64,000 nucleotides of DNA. Origin: Helopsaltes ochotensis. Its lineage: Eukaryota; Chordata; Aves; Passeriformes; Locustellidae. Under the pieces are notes generated by a model. That model worked only from the letters and a program-made list of their open reading frames with translations. It did no database searches and was not told the origin of the DNA. The stretch covers positions 234,848 through 298,847 of the forward strand of contig VXBM01000885.1 in NCBI GenBank assembly GCA_013400155.1, read 5' to 3'. This document shows, one piece after another, positions 1-12,105 of this stretch. Position numbers and translations under genes: made by a program. The number at the start of each line of letters is the position of its first letter. Position 1 is the stretch's first letter.

Positions 1-3000
1 AGTTCAGTCTGGGTTATCCCTCTCTTGTGTTGGACTCAGGCACCTCAGACCAAGCTGCAACATGGGGCAGCTGGGGACACTCTTTGTGTGGTGTGTGAAA
101 TGGCGTTGAATGCCTTCCTTTCATGCAGCAGTGAAGAGTAATCCTGTTCCTAAATATCATCACATGTACGTTCGGTGGGTTACCCCACTGGTACAAATAA
201 GGCAGCAACCACTGATCACACCAACCTCTTTCACTTTAACACCGTACCACAGGAATTAAAGCATCTCTTGACTAAGAGCTTTGGATACAACATTAGGCTG
301 CTGTCAGGCTTCTTTTCTGCTTCCTGTTCCAGTGTAAATGGCTGACTCTTGTATGGCATGACCTGATCACTAGGACAGGTCAGCCAGAATAGAACTTCAA
401 ATTGGGTTGGACGTATCTTGAATTTAATTAACTCCTGCTGTTTAGGCCACTTAGGCCTCACTTTCTGAGCTGAATGGTTTACTCTTCTACTTTCATCTCT
501 TCAGGATGAGGAGCTGGGTCCAAAGACCAGCGAATTGAAAGGGCTTCAGGAAACTTTGTAGCCTGTTATAGTAATAATGGGGGGAGGGACTCAGAAAGTT
601 CCTTTTGAGCAGCTCCGCGCCAGGTGAGAGCAAACTCGAAAGCGGAGGGCAGGACAACTGGGGTGCGCCATTCCTTAACTTTTGTTCCTGGAGCTGGAGA
701 TGAATAGGGCTGGCTTCTGCTCTCTACTCCACATGCAGCCCAGACTTTCCAGTAGGGAGCAGAGGAATGAACTCAAATGGATTAAAAGCTTCCAGGTTAG
801 TTAAGGTTCTCTTGATTCATCTTTGTGTTGTTCCTTGCTAGAGTCACGACTCATCAAACCCGCGAAACCAATGGTACTTTTAAAGTCTCAAGCAGGAGAA
901 GGTGGCCCTCCTGCCCCCAAATAAAGAGCTGTGGTGGCTCTTTAGGAGGGGCATTTGTGTGTATTTGGAGGACAATGCTTGCAGTTCACGCTCCTTGACC
1001 TGTCATTTCTGATGCTACCAGGTGGGTTTGGAGCGTGACCGTGGTGGACCTTGCAAGGTGTAAGTGGCCGCACCGATGAAAAGAGATGTTAGGATAAAGG
1101 CAAGTGTTTTGTTCTCCACACAGTGCTGTTGTCTTGACATAACATGTTAGCTTCATTAATTTGCAGAGTTAATCCCAGAGAAGTGTTTCCTCAGGTTCTA
1201 AGGAGCTGCTCCCTGGCTGAGGTGGCAATTCAGTGGCTCTGCAGCATCTGAAGCTTCTGATTCCTGATGAACCCCATCAAATGAGCCTGTCTCTCTCCAT
1301 AATCACACTTTGCTTTGGAGACGTCCTTCCAATTTTCCCACTTTGCAACCAAATTTTCAGTATCCGTATTCCCAATCAAGAATAGGTATATGTTCTTATA
1401 GAGCCTGAATACTCTGCCTCTCCCAGAGGGATTATTCCCATGATTGACTGAGCTTGTATAAAGCTGATAGTTCTTTGTAAGGGATGGTGTTTCTTTACAG
1501 TGACTAAATAAATGTCTCCATTTTGTCTTCACAGTTATGCGAGGTAACTTCCTTTTTCATAGATATTTTTGCATATTTTATGTGAATTTATAGTGCCACA
1601 CATTTTGTGCCACGTGTCTGTTTCTTCCTCACTATAAATGTTTCATAATCACTTAAAAAGTACAAAAAGAATTAGTGTCTGCAGCTGAGCTCTCAAGGGC
1701 AATAATCTAATAACAAATGTTGGATGAGAGAGAAAAAAGACTTGATTATGCATTTCTAAACCATTATGACAGACAACAACAGATAGGAAATGCTTTTAAC
1801 CTATGAAGCTTAATTAAATTTTATCTTGCACTGTAAAATGCTCTGGCCATGGTCCCAGAAGGGCTTGTGTACAGATGTCTCCTTGCTCAATCCCTGGTTT
1901 CTCCAGCTGATTGCATGACCCTGTGTTGAGCAGTTTGCATTCCTAAGCACATCATGGGAAGGGCTTGGAGGAGTCAAGCGGGAAGTTGAACATGGCTTTT
2001 AAATGTTGAGGAGGTTTGAGAAGTTCTGAGACACTGGTGCCTCTCCCCTTCTGCTTCAGTCTGCATCAGCTCCTGCCCAGCTCCCTGATGTGTCTGTGTT
2101 GTGCACTTGCATCTCAGAGCAGTGACGGGAACACCAACGCAGAGTGGACAAAGGGCCGCTGAAACCAGCTCTGAAGGAAAGCCTGTGCAGGGCTTTCCCC
2201 TTGCTCTGACATGGAGCTGGAAGAAGAAAACAAAGTGCTTTTCCTCTTGAAAAAGGCCTCCTAGAGTTCTGGGGGGTTTTTCTATATTTTACATAAATTA
2301 TATAGTTTCCTTGGAATCATCATTAAATCAAACACGCAAATATCCTCAAAGCAGCATCTGGATGCTCTTCCCAGGGAAACCTTCCTCTCTCAGTGCTCCT
2401 GCTCAGGCACTGTGATTCATGGCATCCTTTCCATGTGAAACAGCTGAAGGGGGACACATGAGGATGTTGTGGGATGCTCAGAGATAAAACTTTGCCACTT
2501 GCTGTGTGTTACATCCTAATAGTGCAGTGGAAGAACCTGAACAGTGTATGACACTGAAAAAGAAATGCACGGGCAATCTACTCAGAGCATGCTAACCCTG
2601 CCTTATCTTGACTTTGGGGATTGTGAGTTTTTTAAAAGTGTCTTCCTATACAAAATCCCATTTTTCTCAAAATATTTCTACATTTTTTCCTTCTGTGTGG
2701 GTTACCCGGACAAGACAGTGCAAATGTAACTAAAACATTATTGTAGCAATTGCATTGCAAGATTTTTTAAGGGCATGTAAAGGGTGACTTCTGTAATCTG
2801 AATTTAAATCAGAATTAAATACGCTAAAATCCATGCCCAGTACTTTGTCTGGCAGAATTGCTAATGTGTTCTCTGGTTGGTGGGCAAATACTGTTGCCTG
2901 CAGTTTATACCTGTGGCCTAAGATAAGGAGCTGAATTTAATCTGAGACAGTGAGTCAGTAGCAGAACCACAGCCAGAACACAAGTTTTGTGTATTTATGT

Positions 3001-5206
3001 TCCTCATTTGATACAGCTGCTGAAGCTTCTCCAGAGCTCCAGGATGCTTCTACCATTAGTGCTGCTGCAGTTGTACCACTGAGATGATCTCTGCAACACA
3101 GCCTGTTGTACTTTATAGGTAATTTAACTGCTGAAGGAACAGCAATGTTGCAGGAGAGAAGGAAAATTAAAAAAACATTAACTGTAAATATGTCAGAAAT
3201 ATGCTAGATGTGGCACTTTCTGTAAATCTTGAGCCCTATGGAAATACTGCCATATATGTGCAGGGCACATCACACCTCAAGGAGGTTACTCTTAAAATCT
3301 TGTGAAGTTTGACAAAAGTAGGTTCTGAAGTACATTCCAAGACCAGTTCAGGGAGAGAAGAATAACATGAAAACTCTGCTAAAAAGAATTGAGGTGAATT
3401 CTGCTCTGTATGAGATTGAGATATCCAATGGATGTTTGCAATGTAAGTGGAAATGTAAACTACACAAGAATTTTTGACAGAACAGGCGTGGAGAGATGCC
3501 ACAACTTATGCCATTCTGCAAAAACAGGATTTAAAAAACAATTTACAAGAAGTGCTGCTACAGCAATTGGAAATCTCAGCATATTAAGACCAGTAGAGAA
3601 AATGTTCTCAAAGGTCTCACTTTGATTTACAAGATTAAATACACTTGAGAAAAGCATAATTTCCCATATACAGGAGATGAGAAAGGGGAGGCTGTATCTA
3701 ATGCTGAGCATGTCTATTTAATGGCAAATACAGGTCTGTACCAGTGGTGTCAAAAGAGTCTTAAAAGAAAAGCCCCCGTGGTCTGTGCATTTCTATTCCT
3801 TTGGAAAACTTCTGCAATGTGTGACTTTGGTTGCATGCAGCATGGGAGGTGTCACCAAAAAGTAAAATGTGATTTTAATGATTCCAGGCTTACTAAGGTT
3901 TCTATGTACTGTAGTTTCATCTAAAATTGTAAATGTTTAATTAGATTCTCAATGCTGTGTTAGAAAGAGCATGTAGTGGATAAAGCAAAGCAGAACTGGC
4001 CAGGTCCAGAGCTACACACAAGTGCTTATGTACCACAACAGGTTACAACATCCTGATCTGTGAGTTCAGATGGAGGTGGAAGCTTGGGTAAGTCAGCACT
4101 GGCTCAATGTGAAGTGGGAAATTTTTCTGATTTGTCACTTCTGTTTCTTAAGCTACATGTTTATTGCTTATCCTGGCTCTATTGTTCTGGAAGAATACCA
4201 GGAACATTTTTCTTTTCAGGTTACAGAGGTGCAGATTGTAACTGTGGAACAAATTCAGAAGCAATTTGATGGCATACTTTAACTTCCACCAAGTTTTGTT
4301 TAGCTTTAGGTAGTCAGCTGAAGACAGAGAAAAAACATATTAGATTTAATTTAATATCTTTGTTGATGAATTGAAAGATGCAGAACAGGGTTTGTATGAA
4401 TCATAGTTGTCTATTTTGTAAGGTTTGCATTTGTTTCTTGTCGGAAAGTACCAAAGTTTATTGTTGTTTACTTTAGAGACAGAGTAGTTAGACATATTTT
4501 TCTGTTCAGGCAAAAGCTCCTGTTTTGCACAAACTGCATAAAAAATGCAAATAATCTGCTTTTATAGGTTTGCCATTGAGGTGCTGAAGTTCAATCTCTG
4601 AGTTAAGTTGTACTGCATAAGGCATGGCAAGAGCACAGAAAATAAATGCAACAAGCAGTGGAGGAACAGCTGTTGCAGAAGATGGATGTTTTGCTGTAAT
4701 GATGTTGCTGAGATTATTAATTTATTTAATAGAATTCAGAAAGGATTCATCTGTTAGCTGTCATGATTTTATCACTGGGAGTCTGCAGGTTGCCACAGGC
4801 TATGGGCATGCTGTGTGCTGTTAACAACATCCAAGGGGGGTCAGCTGACAAATAGCTTTGTTTATTACCATTTGGTTTATAGTTCAGGATTCATTTGGAA
4901 TGTCCCAGCTAACATTTGGTCCCTCAGTTTCCTAATATTGCTGACACCAGCTGTAACAGCAGCCTTTCTCTTCTGCAAAATCCTTCTTCCTTTGATGAGC
5001 TTGTTCCCGTAATTGGTTAGGTTGTTTTTTTCCTGCCTAGATTTTATTAATGTTGGTATTGCAGGGGTACCTGCAGGCCACTTATGACCTTGCTATTCTA
5101 GCCACAGTCTGTACACATCACAAAACCATATGTTGTTAAACATCTTACAGTTTATGTTTAAGTCAAGATAATAGGTGGATGAAAACAGCAGATGTAAGGG
5201 CTAAAA
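1..5206. other. Non-coding stretch, no gene recognised
   Basis: I see no gene here. Stops are frequent in all six frames. The longest open run is 100 codons on the minus strand (1230-1532); its translation resembles no family I know and has no repeats, signal peptide or clear splice borders. The sequence is high-complexity and moderately AT-rich. One short piece (2941-2990) reads like the 3' part of a MIR-type SINE and is treated under findings. The rest is unassigned. Confidence 0.6.
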
Positions 5207-5229
5207 AATTATGAGAAATTCTCATAATT
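5207..5229. repeat. Near-perfect 11-bp inverted repeat
   Basis: Arms 5207-5217 (AATTATGAGAA) and 5219-5229 (TTCTCATAATT) are exact reverse complements around one central base, giving a 23-nt palindrome. The base just outside the arms does not pair, so the symmetry stops sharply. It could be a dimeric protein site or a chance AT-rich palindrome. Nothing around it decides which. Confidence 0.85.
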
Positions 5230-8200
5230 GGGTGAATTTGTGCGATGCCATGGATTTGTTTACTGCTCCTTTGCTGTTATTTTAGGGTTTGGAGTTTCTG
5301 TCTTTCAATGCAATGTAGTAAACGGGACTTTTACCACTTTTACCACTGTAGCATCTGCCTTAAAGTGTGCTGGTCTTATTTGGAGGCAGAGAGGTGAAGG
5401 TCACAGTAATTTATCCTGATACCTGTAATGATGGCATCCATACAACCTCAAACACCAGCAGTTATTGGCTGTAACCTGGGGTTGTAATTCAAATGGTCTG
5501 ATTGAATATGAGGGGCGATAATGCTTCTTCTCATTATTATTATTGCAGGGAAAAAATACCAGCAAGTGACCACATAGGCATGAGTCCTCATTATATGGAA
5601 GCTGTGTGAATCAACACTCTCTGATTTGATTTCTGAGAAGCTCATGGAAGGATTTTTTAAATCTTTATTTCTCTATGTCTTATTTCATATATTTTTTTTT
5701 TTTAATGGGAAGGCTTACGTATCCATCCTTTACCTATCCTATCAGAAATTTGACACAGTTTTGGAAAATAATTTTACTTTATTTTCAAGCAATTTTTTGT
5801 TTGTTTGCTTTCATAAATTTTCTAAGGAGGAAGGTAAATAACAAGAAATCAAGCCAACTTCTTATTACACCTCAGGCCTATAACTCAGTCAAATTCTCTC
5901 TGAGAGCTAGCTGAAATGGGGCACAATGGTTCGTGGGGCTAAAGAAAAGCCACAAGTTACAGGAAATGCACATAATGGCAAATTAAGGAAGAGAACAGAA
6001 CCCAAGTTTAGCAAATTGATGAAAGGAAAACAAAGAATGTGGGAGTGCTGGAAACAAACCAAACCCAACATCTTCACATTTGGAAAAGGAACCATCTTAG
6101 GCAGTGTTTCAAACACATCACCATCAGTCCCAGGACCAGGCTGAGTAACACGAGCTCTGTGCTTTGAGCTTGCATTGTTGTGCTGCTCTGCTCATGTCCT
6201 TGTCACTGCCCACCTGCTCTTTCACCTTCCCTGCCAAGCAAACAGCACAAAGCCACGACAAAAGAATTTATTACTTCTCTGCCTTGCGTGTTGGAAACAG
6301 CAGAAAGGGGTGTTGCAGAATTTTAAAAGTGGAGTGACAGGTACTGTGTCAGCCTGAAAAACAGCAGTACCCACAGAAGTTAATCAGAACTCAAAGGACC
6401 TCTTTGTTCCTTGAGCACAGACCTGGGGCTGCCGGTCCTTCCCTGAAACTCAGCTGAGGTTGTTGACAAGTCAGTCCTGTCCCAGGAACTGAGGTGGAAC
6501 TCACCAAGTTCATCTGGATAATTGTGAAATGAAAGTGCAAAGCTGTCATTGAACAGTGCAAACTCTGGTGAGACATAAGAGGCTTCAAGTCTTTGTTTGT
6601 TGTAGGGATGGAGAGAGGAAAAAATCCATGCCATCCAACCAGCACCAGCATCATTCATATTGGTCTCTTTTTCAGTTGTGTTGCCTTCAAAATTTGTACC
6701 CAGACTAACAAGATGATGATATCTGAAGAAAGTTCTTGTGAATGATGAGGGGAAAGGACACATCTGCATAAACTTAATCTATAATGTAATACAGCAAGGC
6801 CTAATTTGTGTTAATCATGTTTTTGTATTATTTCTAAAATTTTGTCTGAGACAAAATAAAGAACATTGTCTCATTAAGAAATCTGGCTGTATTACTGTGA
6901 CAGTAATCACATTTTCATTCTATTTTCATAACCAAAGCTTGAAAGCAGCTTGAGAAATATTCATTACTGATGCAGGCTTGAACATGCAAGTGAATAGCTG
7001 TATCAGTACTGTCATACATAATTTCAGCAACACTATCCAGCACAAGAGAAGTTTATCTAACTGCAGGATAAAAACAATGGACTGCTGGATAAGATTAATG
7101 AAAATATTTCTTAAGAAGAAAATAAGCATCTCAGAAACAACAAAACAACAACAACAAAAAAGTAATTTTTTACTGAAGTAGTAAAAGCTGCTCTTTTATT
7201 GCTTGCTGTTGATACAATTATTTCCCAAAGGAATGCAGTCTGCCGGATTTTAAAGATTTACTTTAAAAAATATTTTTGCTCTTTGGGGAAACACTGTAAG
7301 GAAAGCAGAACTTCAGTAATTTGGTTACATCTTTTATGTTTAAAATCAGGTGCCTAGGCAGGCTGAAATGAGTACCATTCTTTAAAATTACCCAAAGGGA
7401 AGTATGGGATACACAAGGGGCAAGGCAAAATTAATCCCCTCCATGGGGTCTTCCTCTCCACATTCAGGGCTGCATAGCTGTAGTTAGACAAGTCTAATAC
7501 TGAAACTTGTGGTGATTTAAAACTATGATTTAAATCATACTTGCCTCCTGAATCTGTGGTGAGGAAAGTGGGAAGTAATGTGAGAATGGAACCACCACAG
7601 GATCTCATTTGCACATCCTAAAGCTTGCTGCCACTTTGGCAAAATTGCCACTTGAAATTGTTCCACCTTCTCAGGGATAGTTTTTTTCTCAAGTAGACTT
7701 TAACCTTAAATTATAGGGTTGGAATTCTCTAAACTGCTTGAAAGTGGGAAAACCAGTAAATTTTTCCTACCTATTTTCTGATGGAGTTACTAAATAAAGG
7801 AGTTGGAATTTGCAGTACTACCTTTTTAAAACCTGAGATGAAACTTCCCTTCTTAAAAAGCAGTTCAGAAAATTTGCAGTGATTTTGAACTAAATCCTTT
7901 TCCTGATATTGTCCTAAGAAAAGCCTTGCTGTTATTACAGTTGTCTGCAGCAGTGCAAACTTAGGAACAGCCCTGGGAAGATGAAAGAGAGGAGTAATAT
8001 TTTCTGAATCAAATTCATTGCTGTCAAGGATGATCATGATTATCGTAACTACACCCATCCCTCTAAATCTGTGCATGCTGAAACAACAGAGCTGATCTGT
8101 TAACTTTGGGGTCATCCATGTTTTGCTTTGGAATACAGTAATTTTTTATTATTTTTGTTTTTAAGACACCACACCGTGGTTATGTCCTGATTGGAGCCCA

Positions 8201-8518
8201 GTGCAGCAAAAGGCAGGTGCAGCACGTTCTTGCTTTGTGGTTTGCACTTGTCACCACAGTGCCACTGTCAGCTGACTGTGCAGCCTGAAGGCCTGGTGGT
8301 CTTCTGACATGCCCAAATTTCCTGCCACATTCCAGTTCTCTGCTGGTTTTCACCTGGGCTTACTCTTCTCTGGGTTGTGGTTTCAAGGTTTTTGTCTCCA
8401 TGATGTTTAATGATGGTTAAAGCAAATGGGGAAAGAAACTTGTGACATTTGTACTTGTTACTAGAAGAAATGGTTGCAGATTTATAACTGTATATTTAAG
8501 GGTAATGGCTGAGGTGGA
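5230..8518. other. Non-coding stretch, no gene recognised
   Basis: No gene seen. The open runs of 129 codons (minus, 6380-6769) and 114 codons (minus, 7771-8115) give unrecognised translations without domain signatures. A T12 run lies at 5692-5703. A 16-nt exact palindrome, TATGATTTAAATCATA, lies at 7524-7539; its core recurs at 39184-39197. Confidence 0.6.
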
Positions 8519-8574
8519 ATTTAGAACTACTAATTTAGTAGTTCTAAATACTTTAGAGTATTTAGAACTACTAA
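8519..8574. repeat. Three-arm alternating inverted repeat
   Basis: Three copies of one 14-18 nt segment follow each other in alternating orientation. Arm 1 (8519-8533) pairs exactly with arm 2 (8535-8549) across one base. Arm 2, read as 8535-8552 (TTAGTAGTTCTAAATACT), pairs exactly with arm 3 (8557-8574) across the 4-nt loop TTAG. Arms 1 and 3 are therefore direct copies and arm 2 can fold with either, giving two mutually exclusive hairpins. Every position was checked and no mismatch was found. The likely origin is replication template switching. A function is not shown. Confidence 0.95.
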
Positions 8575-8575
8575 T

Positions 8576-11500
8576 ACTTTAAAATTTTGTCCTTTAAATC
8601 AACTCATGGTGACTGCAGTTCTATTTCTATTACAAATACTTAAAGGAGGCAAGTGAAACAGGTGGAGTGGGAAGCAGACACAGTGGTGAGGGATTTACTA
8701 AACCCAGTCTTTACATTCTGGGGATTTCCTAAACCATATCATGTGCTTTCTGCTCAGCTGTTCAGGATAGCAAAATTGTCCTGCGCCCTGGGCTAAAATA
8801 GGTATTAAAGTGCTCAGTAAAGTAATGAAATGTAAGAAGCTGTCATAGCAGTTTTCTTAAGGAGTGACCCTGAATGGATTATCCTATATAGGGATTGTGT
8901 TTAGAAAATTATGAAAGAAAGGCAGGAGGGCTTATGACTTAAAATCCACTGGTGTGTCTTTCATATGAAAGGCTGCACTTCTTTGAATAAAGTATTTTAC
9001 TTTAGCATGAGCTTATTTTTCAGATAGCTCTCCCTAAATTAAGTGCCAGGCTCTGTGAAGCAGCAGCTTTCATGTAACTTTTTCTGTGCATCAGAGGTTG
9101 CTGGTGGCCCCACAAGAACTATCTTGTCATGTTTTTCATTACTTCCCAGCTCATTCCTATTAGATACAGTCAATGCTTTCCCAGGATTGAAGTTCTGTGG
9201 AAGTTCCTGCATCTGTTGCCCAGGAATGCTGCATCTCTGATCTTCAAGCTCTGTGCATGATCGTGACTGGGAAGTAAGAAATAAATGAGTCTATATTCAG
9301 TTGTGGATGTACTGCAGCTCTCAGGGATGGGTTGCTATGTAGGAAATAACTTCCCACTGCTGTAGGAGATAATGGAAAATCTTTTATTTTGGACCAGGAC
9401 TTGGAGTGTGTGACTTCGGCTAAAAATAATAATTGAGACCTCATTTATTCTACAGCAGCTGTGCCGACTATTGCCGGATGTTTTTCTTTGGCTCTTCAGA
9501 TATTTTTGCTTCTCTTTAAGTTCTCCGAGAGATGCCAGACCTGCTGAGCACCTCTGCAGTGCTCCTGGGCTCTCCTGCGGGCTCTGCAGGGCTCGTGCTG
9601 TGTGTGCACAGGGCTGGGGGAGAAAGACAAACTGCTCGTGCTTGTCTGTGCTGTTGCCAAGGGCTCAGGGCTCTGCCCTCCTGGCAATGGGCAGGGCTCA
9701 GATCGCCCTTGGAGATGCTGGATTTCAGGTTTCAGCATGCATTTCTTCCTGAACCAAGATGTTGCTCTCCTATTTTTTTAGTGTTGCCTTCCCTGGACCA
9801 AAAAATACAGCTAGCTCTGATCTTGTGAACTTCGTTCTATTTTTACTTTTCTTTCTGTCTTTCTAAATTTAGTTCACTCATCTCAGTTCTGTGTTGTGCC
9901 ATTTCTGTGCTCTGACTGCAGCAATGTTTCTCCCTGTCTGCCATTTGCTAAACACTTTTGTTTCTAAGCTGACCTCTAGCAAGGAACAGATCCTGCTTCA
10001 CTCCTCAACAGCATTTAAATGTTTTAGGGAAGAGTGATCATCACGTTTGATTTGAAAAGGAAAGGTTAGAACAGAAACATCAAAACAATAAATTCTAATC
10101 TGTCTGCAACCAGAGGAGTGGTTGGTGTGCATATGTATGACTTTCTAGTACATTTGTCACTAGTCCTGAAAATCAAACATTGCTCATAAGGAAGTAGACA
10201 TTTAATAAAGGAAGAAGGATGAGACTAAAATGGTTGAAAATAGCTGTATGAATAAATTGCATCCAAAAAAGAGAGAGGCATTCATGGAGCAATGGTGAAA
10301 CTTGGTAATGCTGAGAAAACTGAGAGATGTGTATATTTGCATGTAAACATAATAGCAACAATGTTGAAAACATATCAGAGCTGCCCAGTAGGAACTTAAC
10401 TAGGTATGCCATTGATTTTTTAATTTGTTTGATGCAGTTCTGTTTGGAAAATTGGGAGATATAAGTGCCTATACATTGCATTAAATAGACAAAGAAGCCA
10501 GTGGGACTACCTAGAAGAGGGTCAGTCTGCCACCTAATAATGTTGTATGTTGAGTATTAAATTAGAAATTGAAAGGCATGTCAGAAAATGAGGTGTGGAA
10601 TGACGTAGGAAAAATATATAAATGTGGAACAGTTTGAGTGCAGTGGTTTGAGCTCCCATGTGCCTTGAAGAATGCCATGGTACTGGCCATCCTTAACTCA
10701 CTGTAAACCAGTGAAATGAGTGCTTATGCTCTCATTTCAGCCTCCTTCTGTCAGTTAAAGCTAATCAAAGGCACTGGCCACATGGTGTGGTTCAGTTCCA
10801 GGAGGGATGGAGAATGGCCTGGGTGACCTAGATATCCTTGTAGTGTCTCAAACTTTTATGATTCCATTGAAAGTGGTTTTCCCACTGTGACTGAGCAACA
10901 TAGAGATGTCTTCAATCAGGGTCCCTCCATCTTGCTCCGAGTGAAGGATAGAGCCTGTCTGGGAACTGACTGCCCCCGTGGTTTTGCTTCCTCCCTGTAG
11001 TTCTATTTCTGGGACCTCCAGTTAGCTTTTCCCAATATCACTTGTTCAAATATGACATTTGGCTGCTATCTCCAGAGCCCAGCTTTCACATTTACACAGA
11101 GTTTAGCATTAAGGACTAAGCCCAGGCTCATATCATTCTGATTTTGTGCTTATCAACACAGTCTATCCCTTTTCCATGGATGTAAACTGTTGCAGGTGAC
11201 TGGTACACACTGGAAAAATCTTGAAATATTACAGGGTAGAGACACTTTTATCTGCTTGCTTTATACATTTTCTGATAAACACACAGGATTTGTTGTTTAA
11301 TTATTTTAACTAATTTTACTGCATTTATATTAGACAGCACACTCATGCATTGGAAAGTGAAATGCTATATTGCATTGGTGGGAATGTTTTCTCAGATTTA
11401 CTGGTGAGCTTCTTCCCCTTCTGATTGTATCTGATTATTCTGTTATGACTAATGCTTTTATCACTGTTAGTTAACTTTCTGGCATCCTGTTCTCTGGCAT

Positions 11501-12041
11501 TTCTTCTTAAAGTCAGCAACCCTGCAGTTGTAGTTACAGTGATAAATGCAGCACAAAATTTACATTTGTTAAAAGTGCAGGTAGGCAGGGCAGATTTTTG
11601 ACCAAACCGTCCGGTTCTGCTTTCAAGTGTTATGATTTTTAGACTTTGCCATGACAAAGCTACAAAATTTTCCAAGTTGCTGTTACCACAACGACATCAG
11701 TGTTCATTATTGATGTAATAATTATTGACTTCTTTGAGGTACAGGTTAAATGCTGTAAACAGTAGAAATATGAGCCAATATTAGCAGTGACACATGTTTA
11801 TAGCATTGATTTTACATCTCCTCAGCCCAGCTTGCAATACATTTGTTTGCAAAGTATTTAACCTGGCAAGGCATAAGTACTTCTTTTGGGCCATAGTGCT
11901 GTGATAAAATATTAGTGGGAAACTCAGTAATTAGCTTCTCTTTTTAGCTGACTTCCCTACATAATTTTCCTCCTTTCTAATCTGCAGTCTCTTTCTTTCA
12001 CTGCCTCCTTCTTCCCTGCTGGCTCTCTACAGGCACAGTGG
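8576..12041. other. Non-coding stretch, no gene recognised
   Basis: No gene seen. The overlapping open runs around 9471-9828 (80-98 codons, both strands) sit in a somewhat GC-richer pocket, which explains the fewer stops; no family is recognisable. The 102- and 110-codon minus-strand runs (10173-10481, 11343-11675) are also unrecognised. No clear mobile element was identified. Confidence 0.6.
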
Positions 12042-12105
12042 AACAGACTAATGTTCCATCAAGTCTATTATCCATCTACAGCGGTGACTTGTACCTGGGA
12101 TCTTC
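12042..12105 (+). mobile_element. Possible ancient CR1/L3-like 3' fragment
   Basis: The phrase running from an AACAGACTAATG-like start through TCCATCAAGTCTATTATCC to GTACCTGGGATCTTC follows the order of a 3' region I associate with old CR1/L3-type LINEs in reptiles and birds (dinucleotide-diverged forms of 'ggtccatctagtccagtatcc ... acagtggccagtacc'). About 60 bp can be followed and divergence is high. It is followed by an open frame of no recognisable content. Chance resemblance cannot be excluded. Confidence 0.33.

Noticed and set aside
10765..10870. Further CR1 3' end (ends in ATGATTCC)
   Set aside because: Only a few scattered words agree and the conserved order seen in the other three copies is absent.
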